DNA from: PBB1 sp040400875
GTDB taxonomy: Bacteria; Pseudomonadota; Gammaproteobacteria; Burkholderiales; Burkholderiaceae_C
Direction: 5' to 3'
NCBI GenBank assembly: GCA_040400875.1
Contig: JBBAPK010000006.1
Location: 1 to 64,000 of the forward strand
Length of the DNA stretch: 64,000 nucleotides
In this document: positions 16,504 to 24,047 of the stretch, one piece after another
Layout: the number at the start of each line of letters is the position of its first letter
How positions within the stretch are numbered: the stretch's first letter is position 1
Translations under genes and position numbers: made by a program
The notes under the pieces: model-generated
Database searches by the model: none
What the model was told of the DNA's origin: nothing
Seen by the model: the letters and a program-made list of their open reading frames with translations, nothing else

Positions 16504-18624
16504 ATGCGCAGCCAATTCAGACATTCACAGCAAGGGGTGGTGGCCATCATCATGGTGTCGCTGCTCGGCCTGGTGGCATTGGCCATCGCGGCATCGGGGC
16601 TGATGTCGATCAAAGGCTCACAGGCGCAGCAGTTGACGCTCAGCACCACCACCCAAGCCAACCGCCGCGCGATCGAGGGCGCACAGATCGTGCAGAGCTA
16701 CCTCAGCGCTCTGGACACCGCCGCCATTGCCGCCCTGCGCCCCGGCAATCTCGACATCGCTGGTGCCACGGGCATTGCCGCGTCTGTGCTCAGCAGCACC
16801 TTGATGCCCGGCGGGGCTTACCACATCACGGCGAATATCACGGGCCGCAGCTTTCAAACGGCTTCGGTTTTTCAGGCGGTTTATGAAGTCACGCCGGCGG
16901 CCGCCCCACAACAGACGGTGGTATCGGGCACGGTGAATATCAACTCCAATCTCAAGCTCACGGGCGATATCAAGGTGCTTGGACTCACCACCGCCAACTT
17001 GATGGTGAGAGGCAATGTGGACATGGTCGGCAGTGTTTCCGGCATCAACGCCCTTTGCGCCACGGGCGACATCGCTGTGAGCAGCGGCATTGCCATCAAC
17101 AGGGTTTGCTCGCGGGGCGCCGTCACTCTGACGGGGGCCGCCAACATCGCGCAGGACATTTCGGCCATGGGGAATGTTGTTTTGAGCGGCGGCGGCACGT
17201 CGGCGACCACCGTCAATACCAACGGCAGCGTCACGATTTCAGGGGGTTCTGCCACCGCCGGCGTTGTCAATGCAAAAGGCAATGTCGCGGTCAGTGGCGG
17301 TAACGCCCGCGTGACCAGCGCCCTGAATTCAGAAGGCAGCGTCAACTGGACCAGCTCCAGCCCCGCTAAAACCATCACCGCCAACGAAACGGTTTATTAC
17401 ATTGCGTCCAACGACAACACCACGGTCAACTCAGGCAGCCACGTGACGCTTGCTCATAACGGGGCGGTGCAAACCCTCAACGCCTTGGGCAACGTCACCC
17501 TGGACGGCTGGGGCACCGGTGTTTTTGGCAAGCTGCGCGGGCAAAGCAACCTTACCTTCGATAGCCGCCCGACGATTGCCGATGGTGAAGTGAAAGGAAC
17601 CCTGTCGCGCGAACCAGAAGAAGCACGCCAAAAGGTCAAGCGCAATGCTTCGTTGGTTGTGGACTTCACCCCAGTTTCTTTGGCCGCCGTGAACCCCAGC
17701 ATCGACGCGGCGGCAACGGTGAACGTCTATGCCCTCAAAGAGGCCGCCAACTATGTTTTTGAAGTTGATGGCAACCAAAAGCGCAAGGTCACGGTGCGAA
17801 ACGTCAGCGGGATCACCGACGGGACTTACTTTCTTGGCGACTATGCGTATGCGTGGAATGTTCCGTCTTTGGCCCGGGGCAACAAGGATTACCTGTGTAC
17901 GGCAGTCAGCTCAAATGGCAACTGCACCTTGCCCGCCACGCCTTATCGCACGATTTGCCAAGGTAACTCGGAGTCCAACGGCTGCTTTGGATACAACCCA
18001 GGCACCCAAACATGGACCATCAGCGGAACATCCATGGCCGTCGGCACAGCTTGGTTTGCCGGAAACCTGATGGTGAACAACGGCACCTACATCAACACCT
18101 TCCTAAGCACTGGCACGATATCAACCGGGGGCAGCCTGAAAGTGTTTTCACCCAACTATGTGGGATACACGCCTGTGTGTACGGATGCACGCAGTACCGC
18201 ACCTTATGGAATAGCCATTGATTACCGGTTGAGCGGTTTGTATCCCACAGATTTGTGTGTTTCTGGCGCCTACGTTAAAAGCGCCTTGGGCAACACAGCG
18301 CTGATGGCTGGCGGCTACGGTTCACCAGGTTTTTATTCCGGCGGCAATATATCTGTTGGAAGCTCGAATACTATTTATGGCAATGTGGCAGCGGGTGGTT
18401 TGCTCGACACCTCAGGCAACACCACCATCATTGGTGTGGTTGTGGTTTCCAACATGGCAAACGCAGCCGGTACCGGCACCACCAACTGGACAGGGAGCAC
18501 CACCTTCGATTTGCGTGATCTGCCCAGCACGTTCGCGCCCGGCACCCTGCCTTGCATGACCTCAGGTGGCTGTGGCAAGGGCAGTGGCACCACAGCCCGG
18601 GTCAAGTGGAGCATGTTCTTGTAG
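16504..18624 (+). CDS. Very large PilX-like pilus protein with beta-helix repeats
   Basis: The first about 130 residues of this 706-residue product look like a PilX N-terminus: a short basic leader, then QQGVVAIIMVSLLGLVALAI, SIKGSQAQQLTLSTT and a helical NRRAIEGAQIVQSYLSAL. Usual PilX proteins are about 170-200 residues. Residues about 142-285 hold repeats of 17-19 residues of the form G-x-V-x-(ILV)-(ST)-G-G, with starts near 170, 188, 205, 223, 241, 259 and 278. This is the turn length of right-handed beta-helices of the bactofilin type. The rest is Gly/Asn/Thr-rich with ten cysteines, ending CMTSGGCGKGSG...MFL. It is probably a tip or side adhesin replacing PilX/PilY1. The fold is inference. 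Confidence 0.75.
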   Translation: MRSQFRHSQQGVVAIIMVSLLGLVALAIAASGLMSIKGSQAQQLTLSTTTQANRRAIEGAQIVQSYLSALDTAAIAALRPGNLDIAGATGIAASVLSSTLMPGGAYHITANITGRSFQTASVFQAVYEVTPAAAPQQTVVSGTVNINSNLKLTGDIKVLGLTTANLMVRGNVDMVGSVSGINALCATGDIAVSSGIAINRVCSRGAVTLTGAANIAQDISAMGNVVLSGGGTSATTVNTNGSVTISGGSATAGVVNAKGNVAVSGGNARVTSALNSEGSVNWTSSSPAKTITANETVYYIASNDNTTVNSGSHVTLAHNGAVQTLNALGNVTLDGWGTGVFGKLRGQSNLTFDSRPTIADGEVKGTLSREPEEARQKVKRNASLVVDFTPVSLAAVNPSIDAAATVNVYALKEAANYVFEVDGNQKRKVTVRNVSGITDGTYFLGDYAYAWNVPSLARGNKDYLCTAVSSNGNCTLPATPYRTICQGNSESNGCFGYNPGTQTWTISGTSMAVGTAWFAGNLMVNNGTYINTFLSTGTISTGGSLKVFSPNYVGYTPVCTDARSTAPYGIAIDYRLSGLYPTDLCVSGAYVKSALGNTALMAGGYGSPGFYSGGNISVGSSNTIYGNVAAGGLLDTSGNTTIIGVVVVSNMANAAGTGTTNWTGSTTFDLRDLPSTFAPGTLPCMTSGGCGKGSGTTARVKWSMFL

Positions 18625-18659
18625 CCGAGACGTCGGCCGCACCGGCTCCAGTCCGGCCG

Positions 18660-18741
18660 CCCTCACCCTGGCCCTCTCCCTGAGGGAGAGGGGACTTGAT
18701 TGACTCCCTCTCCCGCTGGCGGGAGAGGGCTGATGTGAGGG
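18660..18741. repeat. BIME-like array of CCCTCTCCC/GGGAGAGGG palindromes, array 3
   Basis: Two hairpins (CCCTCTCCCTGAGGGAGAGG then GG, and CCCTCTCCCGCTGGCGGGAG then AGGG) are bounded by CCCTCACCCT and GTGAGGG. It lies 36 bp after the pilX-like stop and before the relB promoter, so it may end the pilin operon transcript. Confidence 0.8.
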
Positions 18742-18770
18742 TCACCGGAGTAGTCCAGTCTGGGCATCAA

Positions 18771-18782
18771 TGTAGCTACAAT
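18771..18782 (+). promoter_or_regulatory. RelB-type operator TGTAGCTACA overlapping a -10 box
   Basis: Perfect 10-bp palindrome TGTAGCTACA at 18771-18780. The next two bases complete a TACAAT -10 hexamer (18777-18782), 33 bp before the antitoxin start. The placement is typical for autorepression by the RelB/DinJ-YafQ complex. Confidence 0.65.
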
Positions 18783-18815
18783 GAGGCCCTCAAAACCGCT
18801 TTCAAGGTGCCACCC

Positions 18816-19049
18816 ATGTTGACCGTTGATGTTCGCTCCCGGGTCGAGCCCGAGCTCAAGCGCGAGGCTGCGGCCGTGTTGAAGGCGTCTGGTCTGGACG
18901 TGAGCACGGCCATCCGCCTGTTTCTGCGCAGCGTGGTCGAAAAGGGCGGCATGCCTATGGAGCTGCCGCGCGCCAATCCCGTCACCCTCGCCGCCATCAA
19001 GGCTGCCAAGTCCGGCAAGACCACGCGCACCACGCTTGAGGATCTCTGA
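18816..19049 (+). CDS. RelB/DinJ-family antitoxin
   Basis: The 77-residue antitoxin has an N-terminal ribbon-helix-helix DNA-binding part. TVDVRSRVEPELKREAAAVL, then SGLDVSTAIRLFLRSVVEKG, match the RelB/DinJ consensus (GLDxSTAIRLFLxQ). The C-terminal tail (AAKSGKTTRTTLEDL) would wrap the toxin. ATG 18816 is used; an upstream in-frame extension reads into array 3 and is rejected. The toxin gene follows after 2 bp. The complex should repress its own promoter at the palindrome 18771-18780. Confidence 0.88.
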   Translation: MLTVDVRSRVEPELKREAAAVLKASGLDVSTAIRLFLRSVVEKGGMPMELPRANPVTLAAIKAAKSGKTTRTTLEDL

Positions 19050-19051
19050 GC

Positions 19052-19336
19052 GTGTCGCGGCTGCTTGAAGAAACCAGCCAATTCAAGCGCGACAAAAAGC
19101 GCATCAAGCGCTCCGGCCGGCACGACTGGGAGCGCATGCGCGAGGTCGTCAGCCTGCTGATGAACGACCGCGCCCTGCAAGCCCGGCACCGTGACCACGA
19201 ACTGTCGGGCGACTACGCGGGCGTTCGCGAATGTCACGTCGAGCCGGACTGGCTGCTGGTCTACGACAAGGTGGGCCCGACCGCCGGCGGCACGCTCAAG
19301 CTCATTCGCACCGGGTCGCACAGCGAGCTTTTTTAG
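19052..19336 (+). CDS. yafQ: YafQ-family mRNA interferase toxin
   Basis: The 94-residue RelE-superfamily toxin starts at GTG 19052. It is most like YafQ, which cuts mRNA on the ribosome. Residues expected at the active site are visible: His in RDHELSGDYAG, then ECHVEPDWLLVYD with His, Asp and Trp, and the C-terminal TGSHSELF with His and Phe. The N-terminal TSQFKRDKKRIKRSG is the usual basic segment. All key positions are intact, so the toxin is probably active and held by the RelB/DinJ antitoxin directly upstream. Confidence 0.88.
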   Translation: MSRLLEETSQFKRDKKRIKRSGRHDWERMREVVSLLMNDRALQARHRDHELSGDYAGVRECHVEPDWLLVYDKVGPTAGGTLKLIRTGSHSELF

Positions 19337-19363
19337 GCAGGTGCTGCGGGCGGGGGGATTCAA

Positions 19364-19482
19364 CCCTCACCCTGGCCCTCTCCCGCTTGGCGGGAGAGGG
19401 AGCCAATAAACCATCTCCCGCCAGGCGGGAGATGGCCATTCAAATCCCCTCTCCCACCAGTGGGAGAGGGCCAGGGTGAGGG
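19364..19482. repeat. BIME-like array of CCCTCTCCC/GGGAGAGGG palindromes, array 4
   Basis: Three hairpins, with loops GCTTGGC, GCCAGGC and ACCAGT, bounded by CCCTCACCCTGGCCCTCTCCC and GGGAGAGGGCCAGGGTGAGGG, a nearly exact 21-base inverted repeat at the array ends. It separates the convergent toxin and yceI genes and may end both transcripts. Confidence 0.85.
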
Positions 19483-19499
19483 TGGTGAGGGCCAGCGCC

Positions 19500-20075
19500 T
19501 TACTGCCGCACCGCCTCGATCTGGATCACCAGCTTCACGCTGTCGGGGATGCCGGACAGGCCGTAGGTCATGCCGTAGGCGCTGCGCTGCAAGGCGGCTT
19601 CGAAGTCGCCGCCGCAGACCTCGCGCTTGAGCATGGGGCTGTCGTAGCAGTTGAAGTGGGTGGCGTTCAGCGTGATGGGCTGGGTCTTGCCGAGCAGGGT
19701 GAGCGTGCCGCTGACGGCGCTGACCTTGTCGCCGTCTAAGCTGAACTTATCGCCCACAAACTTGGCGGTGGGAAATTCCTTGACCCGCAAAAAGTTGTCG
19801 CCGCGCAGGTGGCCGTCAAACAGAGGCAGTCCGCTGCTGATGGACGCCGTGTCGATGGTGATATCGGCGCGGCCGGTCTTGGCGGCGCGGTCGAGCGTGA
19901 TGCTGCCTTCTTTCTTGTCGAAGCGGCCGCGGTTGGTCGAGGTGCCGAAGTGGCGCGCCTCGAAGGTCACGTAGGTGTGCATGGGCTCGACGGCGTAGGT
20001 GACGCTCTCGGCACGGGCGAGCGAGGCGGCGGCGAGCAGCGTGGCGGCCACGGCGAGCGGGGTCAGGGTCTTCAT
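19500..20075 (-). CDS. YceI-family periplasmic protein (first copy)
   Basis: The 191-residue exported protein has a signal peptide ending LARA, followed by the YceI lipocalin-like fold. Landmarks are TYAVEPMHTYVTFEARHFGT near the mature N-terminus, GRADITIDTASISSGLPLFD and HLRGDNFLRVKEFPTAKFVG. YceI proteins bind isoprenoid lipids such as ubiquinone-type chains; the cellular role is not settled. A strong AGAGGAG site precedes ATG 20075. It is the last gene of a cytochrome b561-yceI-yceI operon and contains two cysteines near FNCYDSPMLKREVCGG, which the second copy lacks. Confidence 0.88.
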   Translation of the reverse strand: MKTLTPLAVAATLLAAASLARAESVTYAVEPMHTYVTFEARHFGTSTNRGRFDKKEGSITLDRAAKTGRADITIDTASISSGLPLFDGHLRGDNFLRVKEFPTAKFVGDKFSLDGDKVSAVSGTLTLLGKTQPITLNATHFNCYDSPMLKREVCGGDFEAALQRSAYGMTYGLSGIPDSVKLVIQIEAVRQ

Positions 20076-20127
20076 CGGCGGGCTCCTCTGGTCGGGGGTC
20101 GGGATTGACGCGAGGGTGCGGCGCGGC

Positions 20128-20706
20128 TCACAGCGCGCCCACGCCGCTCAGCGCGAGCTTGAACTTGACCTGCACGTCGTTGGCGATGAGGTCGGTGTCG
20201 GTCCAGTCGCCGTCGCCCACCTTGAAGTCCAGCCGCCGGATCGTGAACGCGCCGGTGGCGGTCGTGATGCCGCCGGACTGCGTCAGGGCCACCGGCACAG
20301 TGAGCGGTCGGCTGCGGCCCTTGAGGCTGAAGCTGCCCACCACCTCAATGCGCCCCGGGCCCGCGGACTTGACGGTGCTGGAGGTGAAGCTGGCCTGCGG
20401 GAATTTCTTGACGTCGAACCAGTCGCTCTGGCGCAACTCGGTTTCGGTGTCGGTGCTGGCCAGCGTCACGCTGGCCAGATCGACCACCATAACGATCTTG
20501 GCGGCGGCGAGTTGTTTCGCATCCAGCGTGACCTGGGCTTCGAAGCTGCGAAAGCGCCCTTCGACCGGCGAGCCCATCTGGCGGCTGACGAAGCCGATCT
20601 CGCTTTGCGCCGGCAGCAGCTTTTGCTGGGCCTGCGCCAGCGGTGGCACCAGCAGCGCAAGCAGCGCCACGGCGAGCGCCCTGAAAACACGAGCCGGCCG
20701 CTTCAT
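20128..20706 (-). CDS. YceI-family periplasmic protein (second copy)
   Basis: The 192-residue exported YceI paralogue has a signal peptide of about 26 residues (VPPLAQA). The body has LLPAQSEIGFVSRQMGSPVE, ASVTLASTDTETELRQSDWF and VKKFPQASFTSSTV. It matches the subgroup usually found next to cytochrome b561. It starts 4 bp after the b561 stop, so the genes are co-transcribed. The pairing suggests a role in quinone-linked electron transfer or lipid carriage in the periplasm; that is inference from context. Confidence 0.88.
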   Translation of the reverse strand: MKRPARVFRALAVALLALLVPPLAQAQQKLLPAQSEIGFVSRQMGSPVEGRFRSFEAQVTLDAKQLAAAKIVMVVDLASVTLASTDTETELRQSDWFDVKKFPQASFTSSTVKSAGPGRIEVVGSFSLKGRSRPLTVPVALTQSGGITTATGAFTIRRLDFKVGDGDWTDTDLIANDVQVKFKLALSGVGAL

Positions 20707-20710
20707 GCGC

Positions 20711-21253
20711 TCAGCCGCGGCCCGGCCACATGCGCGCCATCAGGCCATCGCGATCGATGAATTGATGCTTCAGAGCCGCAGCCACATGCAGCCCGACAAT
20801 GGCCGTCAGCGCCCAAGCGAACACTTCGTGCAACTCCTTGAAGTCATGGGCCAGCGCCTTGTCGACCGGCACGAAGTCGGGCAGCGGCAGCACGCCAAAC
20901 CACACGATCGGAAAACCCGCCGCCGAGCTGTGGGCCCAACCGGCCAGCGGCACCGCGAAAAACAGCGCGTACATCAGCAGATGCACCGCCTGCGCCGAAC
21001 GCTGCCGCCAGGCTGGCATGGGCAGCGCGGCAGGCGGGCGATTCGCAAGGCGCCACAGCAGCCGCGCGGCGGACAAGGCGAGGATGCTCACACCCGCCCA
21101 TTTGTGCCAGGTGATGAGCTGCAGCCGCTCAGGCGAGCGCGGCAGGTCATCCACGTAAAGCCCCACACCAAAGACGACCACGATGGCGATGGCCAGCAAC
21201 CAGTGCAAGGCCATGGCTGTGAGGGTGTAGCGATCGGTGGTGGCGGTTTTCAT
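20711..21253 (-). CDS. Cytochrome b561 family membrane protein
   Basis: The 180-residue, four-helix inner-membrane b-type cytochrome matches YceJ/CybB. It has haem-ligand histidines in MALHWLLAIAIVV, TWHKWAGVSILALSAARLLW, HLLMYALFFAVPLAGWAHSS and ELHEVFAWALTAIVGLHVAA. Family members pass electrons between quinol and acceptors. It is the first gene of the operon with two yceI genes, a common association. The divergent MOSC gene starts 112 bp away, so both promoters lie in that gap. Confidence 0.9.
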   Translation of the reverse strand: MKTATTDRYTLTAMALHWLLAIAIVVVFGVGLYVDDLPRSPERLQLITWHKWAGVSILALSAARLLWRLANRPPAALPMPAWRQRSAQAVHLLMYALFFAVPLAGWAHSSAAGFPIVWFGVLPLPDFVPVDKALAHDFKELHEVFAWALTAIVGLHVAAALKHQFIDRDGLMARMWPGRG

Positions 21254-21364
21254 GAGGGTCCAGGCGTGTGGGATACAGCTGCAGTCGCTGCTGCGAAGGG
21301 ATCATCGCACCAGCCGCCGCAGAATCAGACCACCGCAATGCGCATCCAAACAGACCCACCGGCC

Positions 21365-21937
21365 ATGCATGTGATCAGCGTCAACGTCAGCGCCGCAATG
21401 CCGATCGACATCGGCGGTCGCAGCGAGCTCACCGGCATCGGCAAGCGCGGCGTGACGGGCCCGGTCGAGGCGCGCGCGCTGGGCCTGGCGGGCGACGAAC
21501 AGGCCGACCCGTCGGTGCACGGCGGCTTGAGCAAGGCGGTGTACGCCTACCCGGTCGAGCACTACGCGTTTTGGCAGACGGTGCGCGCACAAGCCGGCGT
21601 GGCGCTCTGGGGCGAGCCGCTGCCGCACGGATTCATGGGCGAAAACCTCACGATCACCGGACTGCTCGAAGCCCAGGTCTGCGTGGGCGACGTGCTGCGC
21701 TTTGAGAACTGCGAGCTCGCGGTGAGCGAGCCGCGCTTTCCGTGCTTCAAGTTCAACGCGGTGATGGGCTTCAACCAGGCCAGCAAGATGATGGTCTCAA
21801 GCGGCTGGTGCGGCTTCTATCTGGCCGTGCGCACCCCCGGCACGCTGTCTGCCGGCGAAGCCTTCGAACTCATCCACGGCCCGCGCGAGGTGGGCATCGC
21901 AGAGCTGTTCCGCTCGCGGCGGGCGGGGCAGCGCTGA
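21365..21937 (+). CDS. MOSC-domain protein (YiiM-like)
   Basis: The 190-residue MOSC (molybdenum cofactor sulfurase C-terminal) protein has TGIGKRGVTGPVEARALGLA, the core GDEQADPSVHGGLSKAVYAY, FMGENLTITGLLE and EPRFPCFKFNAVMG with the conserved cysteine. YiiM-type proteins bind Moco and reduce N-hydroxylated compounds. ATG 21365 is used; ATG 21338, nine codons upstream, is also in frame. The much longer in-frame extension is a shadow of the yceI/b561 operon and is rejected. Confidence 0.85.
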   Translation: MHVISVNVSAAMPIDIGGRSELTGIGKRGVTGPVEARALGLAGDEQADPSVHGGLSKAVYAYPVEHYAFWQTVRAQAGVALWGEPLPHGFMGENLTITGLLEAQVCVGDVLRFENCELAVSEPRFPCFKFNAVMGFNQASKMMVSSGWCGFYLAVRTPGTLSAGEAFELIHGPREVGIAELFRSRRAGQR

Positions 21938-22039
21938 GGGTTGCGGCCGGGGGCGATGCCGCCGATGTGAATGGGGTCGAACAAGGTCGTCATGTGGGGG
22001 CACGAGAAACGTCGTTCGTGAGGAACCGTGGCGTTTGGA

Positions 22040-23059
22040 TCAAAAGCCTTCCAGCACGATCTTGCCAAGCGTGGTGCCGCTTTCAATCTGGGCATGAGCG
22101 CGCCTGAGGTTGGCCGCATTGATGGTGCCGAAGTGCTGGGCAAGGGTGCTGCGCACGCGGCCAGCGTCCACCAGATCGGCCACCCGGTTGAGCAGCTCGT
22201 GCTGGCGCTGCATGTCGGCGGTGTGGAACAGCGAGCGGGTGAACATCAGCTCCCAGTGCAGCGACAAGCTCTTGCGCTTGAGCTGCATCACATCGAGCGG
22301 CGACGCCGGATCGTCGATGAGGCCGATCTTGCCCTGTGGCGCGAGCAGCTCGACGAGCTGATCCCAGTGCTGGTCGGTTTGCGTGAGGCTGGCCACATGG
22401 GTGACCGGTTCGATCTGCCCCGCATCAACCAGCCGCTGCACTTGCGCGGCCAGCGGCTGGCGGTGGTCGATCACCTGGTGCGCGCCGAGCTGCCGCACCC
22501 AGTCCTGCGTGGCCGGTCGCGAGGCGGTGGCCACCACCGTCAAGGCGGTGAGCTGGCGTGCGAGCTGGATCAGGATCGAGCCCACGCCGCCGGCTGCGCC
22601 CACGATCAGCAAGGTGCCACGGGTGTCGGGCGTGACGCCGAAACGATCAAACAGCAGCTCCCAGGCGGTGATGGCGGTCAGCGGCAGCGCGGCGGCCTGG
22701 GCATCGGACAAGGTCGCTGGCGCGCGGCCGACGAGGCGCTCGTCGACGCACTGCAACTCGGCATTGCTGCCGGCTCGGGTGATGTCGCCGGCATACCAGA
22801 CGCGATCGCCGGGTTTGAACAGCGTGACCGCGTCGCCCACGGCATCGACCACGCCCACCGCGTCCCAGCCCAGCACCTTGGGCTGGCCGGCGGCGGGCTT
22901 CACACCGCGACGGATCTTGGTGTCGACGGGGTTGACCGACACCGCCGCCACGCGCACGCGCAGGTCACGGGCGAGCGGCTCGGGTTCGGGCAGATCGGCG
23001 TCGAGCAAGGCGTCGGCGTGGTCGATGGGCAGGGGTTGGAGGTAGGCGACGGCTTTCAT
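22040..23059 (-). CDS. Quinone oxidoreductase, zinc-type alcohol dehydrogenase family
   Basis: The 339-residue MDR-superfamily NADPH-dependent reductase has an N-terminal GroES-like part with VRVAAVSVNPVDTKIRRG and VLGWDAVGVVDAVG, and a Rossmann domain with GTLLIVGAAGGVGSILIQLA (about residues 145-165). Catalytic zinc-binding cysteines are absent, as in QOR/zeta-crystallin-type enzymes. The C-terminal SLHWELMFTRSLFHTADMQR fits the same subgroup. ATG 23059 is selected because the domain begins there; a longer frame upstream is not conserved. It is divergent from rlmJ. Confidence 0.85.
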   Translation of the reverse strand: MKAVAYLQPLPIDHADALLDADLPEPEPLARDLRVRVAAVSVNPVDTKIRRGVKPAAGQPKVLGWDAVGVVDAVGDAVTLFKPGDRVWYAGDITRAGSNAELQCVDERLVGRAPATLSDAQAAALPLTAITAWELLFDRFGVTPDTRGTLLIVGAAGGVGSILIQLARQLTALTVVATASRPATQDWVRQLGAHQVIDHRQPLAAQVQRLVDAGQIEPVTHVASLTQTDQHWDQLVELLAPQGKIGLIDDPASPLDVMQLKRKSLSLHWELMFTRSLFHTADMQRQHELLNRVADLVDAGRVRSTLAQHFGTINAANLRRAHAQIESGTTLGKIVLEGF

Positions 23060-23179
23060 GGGCGACCTGAAAAGGTGGTGGGCGGCGCGGCGCGCGCACG
23101 GCGGGGGCCGAATCATCGCCGCGAAAGATGAAGCCCGGCTGTCGCAGCTAAAGTGCCCCATTGAACAGGGACACCGCGC

Positions 23180-24022
23180 ATGCTCGCTTACCGCCACGCC
23201 TTTCACGCCGGCAACCACGCCGACGTCTTCAAGCACATCACCCTGACGCTGGTGCTGCGCTACATGAACCAGAAGGACAAGTCGTATCGGATGATCGACA
23301 CGCACGCCGGTGCGGGCGGCTATTCGCTTGAGGGCCAGTACGCGCAGAAAAAGGGCGAGTACCTGCAAGGCGTGGCCCGTCTGTGGGAGCGCGACGACTT
23401 GCCTGAATCGGTGGCCGACTACATGGCGCTGGTGCGCCAGTTCAACCCCGACGGCATGCTCGAGCAGTACCCCGGCTCACCGGCCTTTGCGCAAATGCTG
23501 CTGCGCTCGCAGGACCAGCTGCGGCTATTCGAGCGACACCCGACCGACCACCGCATCCTCGAGGCCTATCTGGGCGGCGTGCGCGGCGCCGAGGTCAAGG
23601 ACACCGACGGCTTCGAAGGCCTCAAAGGCCAGGTGCCGCCGTCATCACGCCGCGCGGTGGTGCTGATGGACCCGAGCTACGAGGGCCACGGCGACTACCC
23701 CAAGGTGATCAGCTCGCTGCGCGAAGCCATCCTTCGCTTTCCGGAAGGCGTCTACATGGTCTGGTACCCGCAGGTCAGCAAGCTCGAGGCCGCGCAGTTG
23801 CCGCGCCGGCTCGAAGGCCTGGCGCCCAAGGGCTGGCTGCATGCGCGACTGACAGTTCAGCAACCGGATTCGCAAGGCTTCGGCCTGGCCGGCAGCGGCA
23901 TGTTCATCCTCAACCCGCCGTACACGCTGCACGCGCAGCTTCTCGAAGTGCTGCCCTACCTGACCGAGGTGCTCGGCCAGTACGACGGCGCCAACTACCT
24001 GCTGGAAGAAAAAGCCGCCTGA
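23180..24022 (+). CDS. rlmJ: 23S rRNA (adenine2030-N6)-methyltransferase RlmJ
   Basis: RlmJ methylates A2030 of 23S rRNA with S-adenosylmethionine. The 280-residue product shows the N-terminal LAYRHAFHAGNHADVFKHIT, the SAM-binding MIDTHAGAGGYSL, and AVVLMDPSYEGHGDY, where the catalytic tetrapeptide is DPSY rather than the DPPY of E. coli RlmJ. Both D-P-P-Y and D-P-S-Y occur among N6-adenine methyltransferases. ATG 23180 begins exactly at the conserved N-terminus. The CoA-transferase gene follows after 25 bp. Confidence 0.93.
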   Translation: MLAYRHAFHAGNHADVFKHITLTLVLRYMNQKDKSYRMIDTHAGAGGYSLEGQYAQKKGEYLQGVARLWERDDLPESVADYMALVRQFNPDGMLEQYPGSPAFAQMLLRSQDQLRLFERHPTDHRILEAYLGGVRGAEVKDTDGFEGLKGQVPPSSRRAVVLMDPSYEGHGDYPKVISSLREAILRFPEGVYMVWYPQVSKLEAAQLPRRLEGLAPKGWLHARLTVQQPDSQGFGLAGSGMFILNPPYTLHAQLLEVLPYLTEVLGQYDGANYLLEEKAA

Positions 24023-24047
24023 CGGGCGGCACGCGCCGGAGAACGTC

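Noticed and set aside
20105..21364. 420-codon extension upstream of the MOSC domain
   Set aside because: It lies antisense to yceI and cytochrome b561 and shows no conserved sequence. The MOSC domain begins at about 21365.
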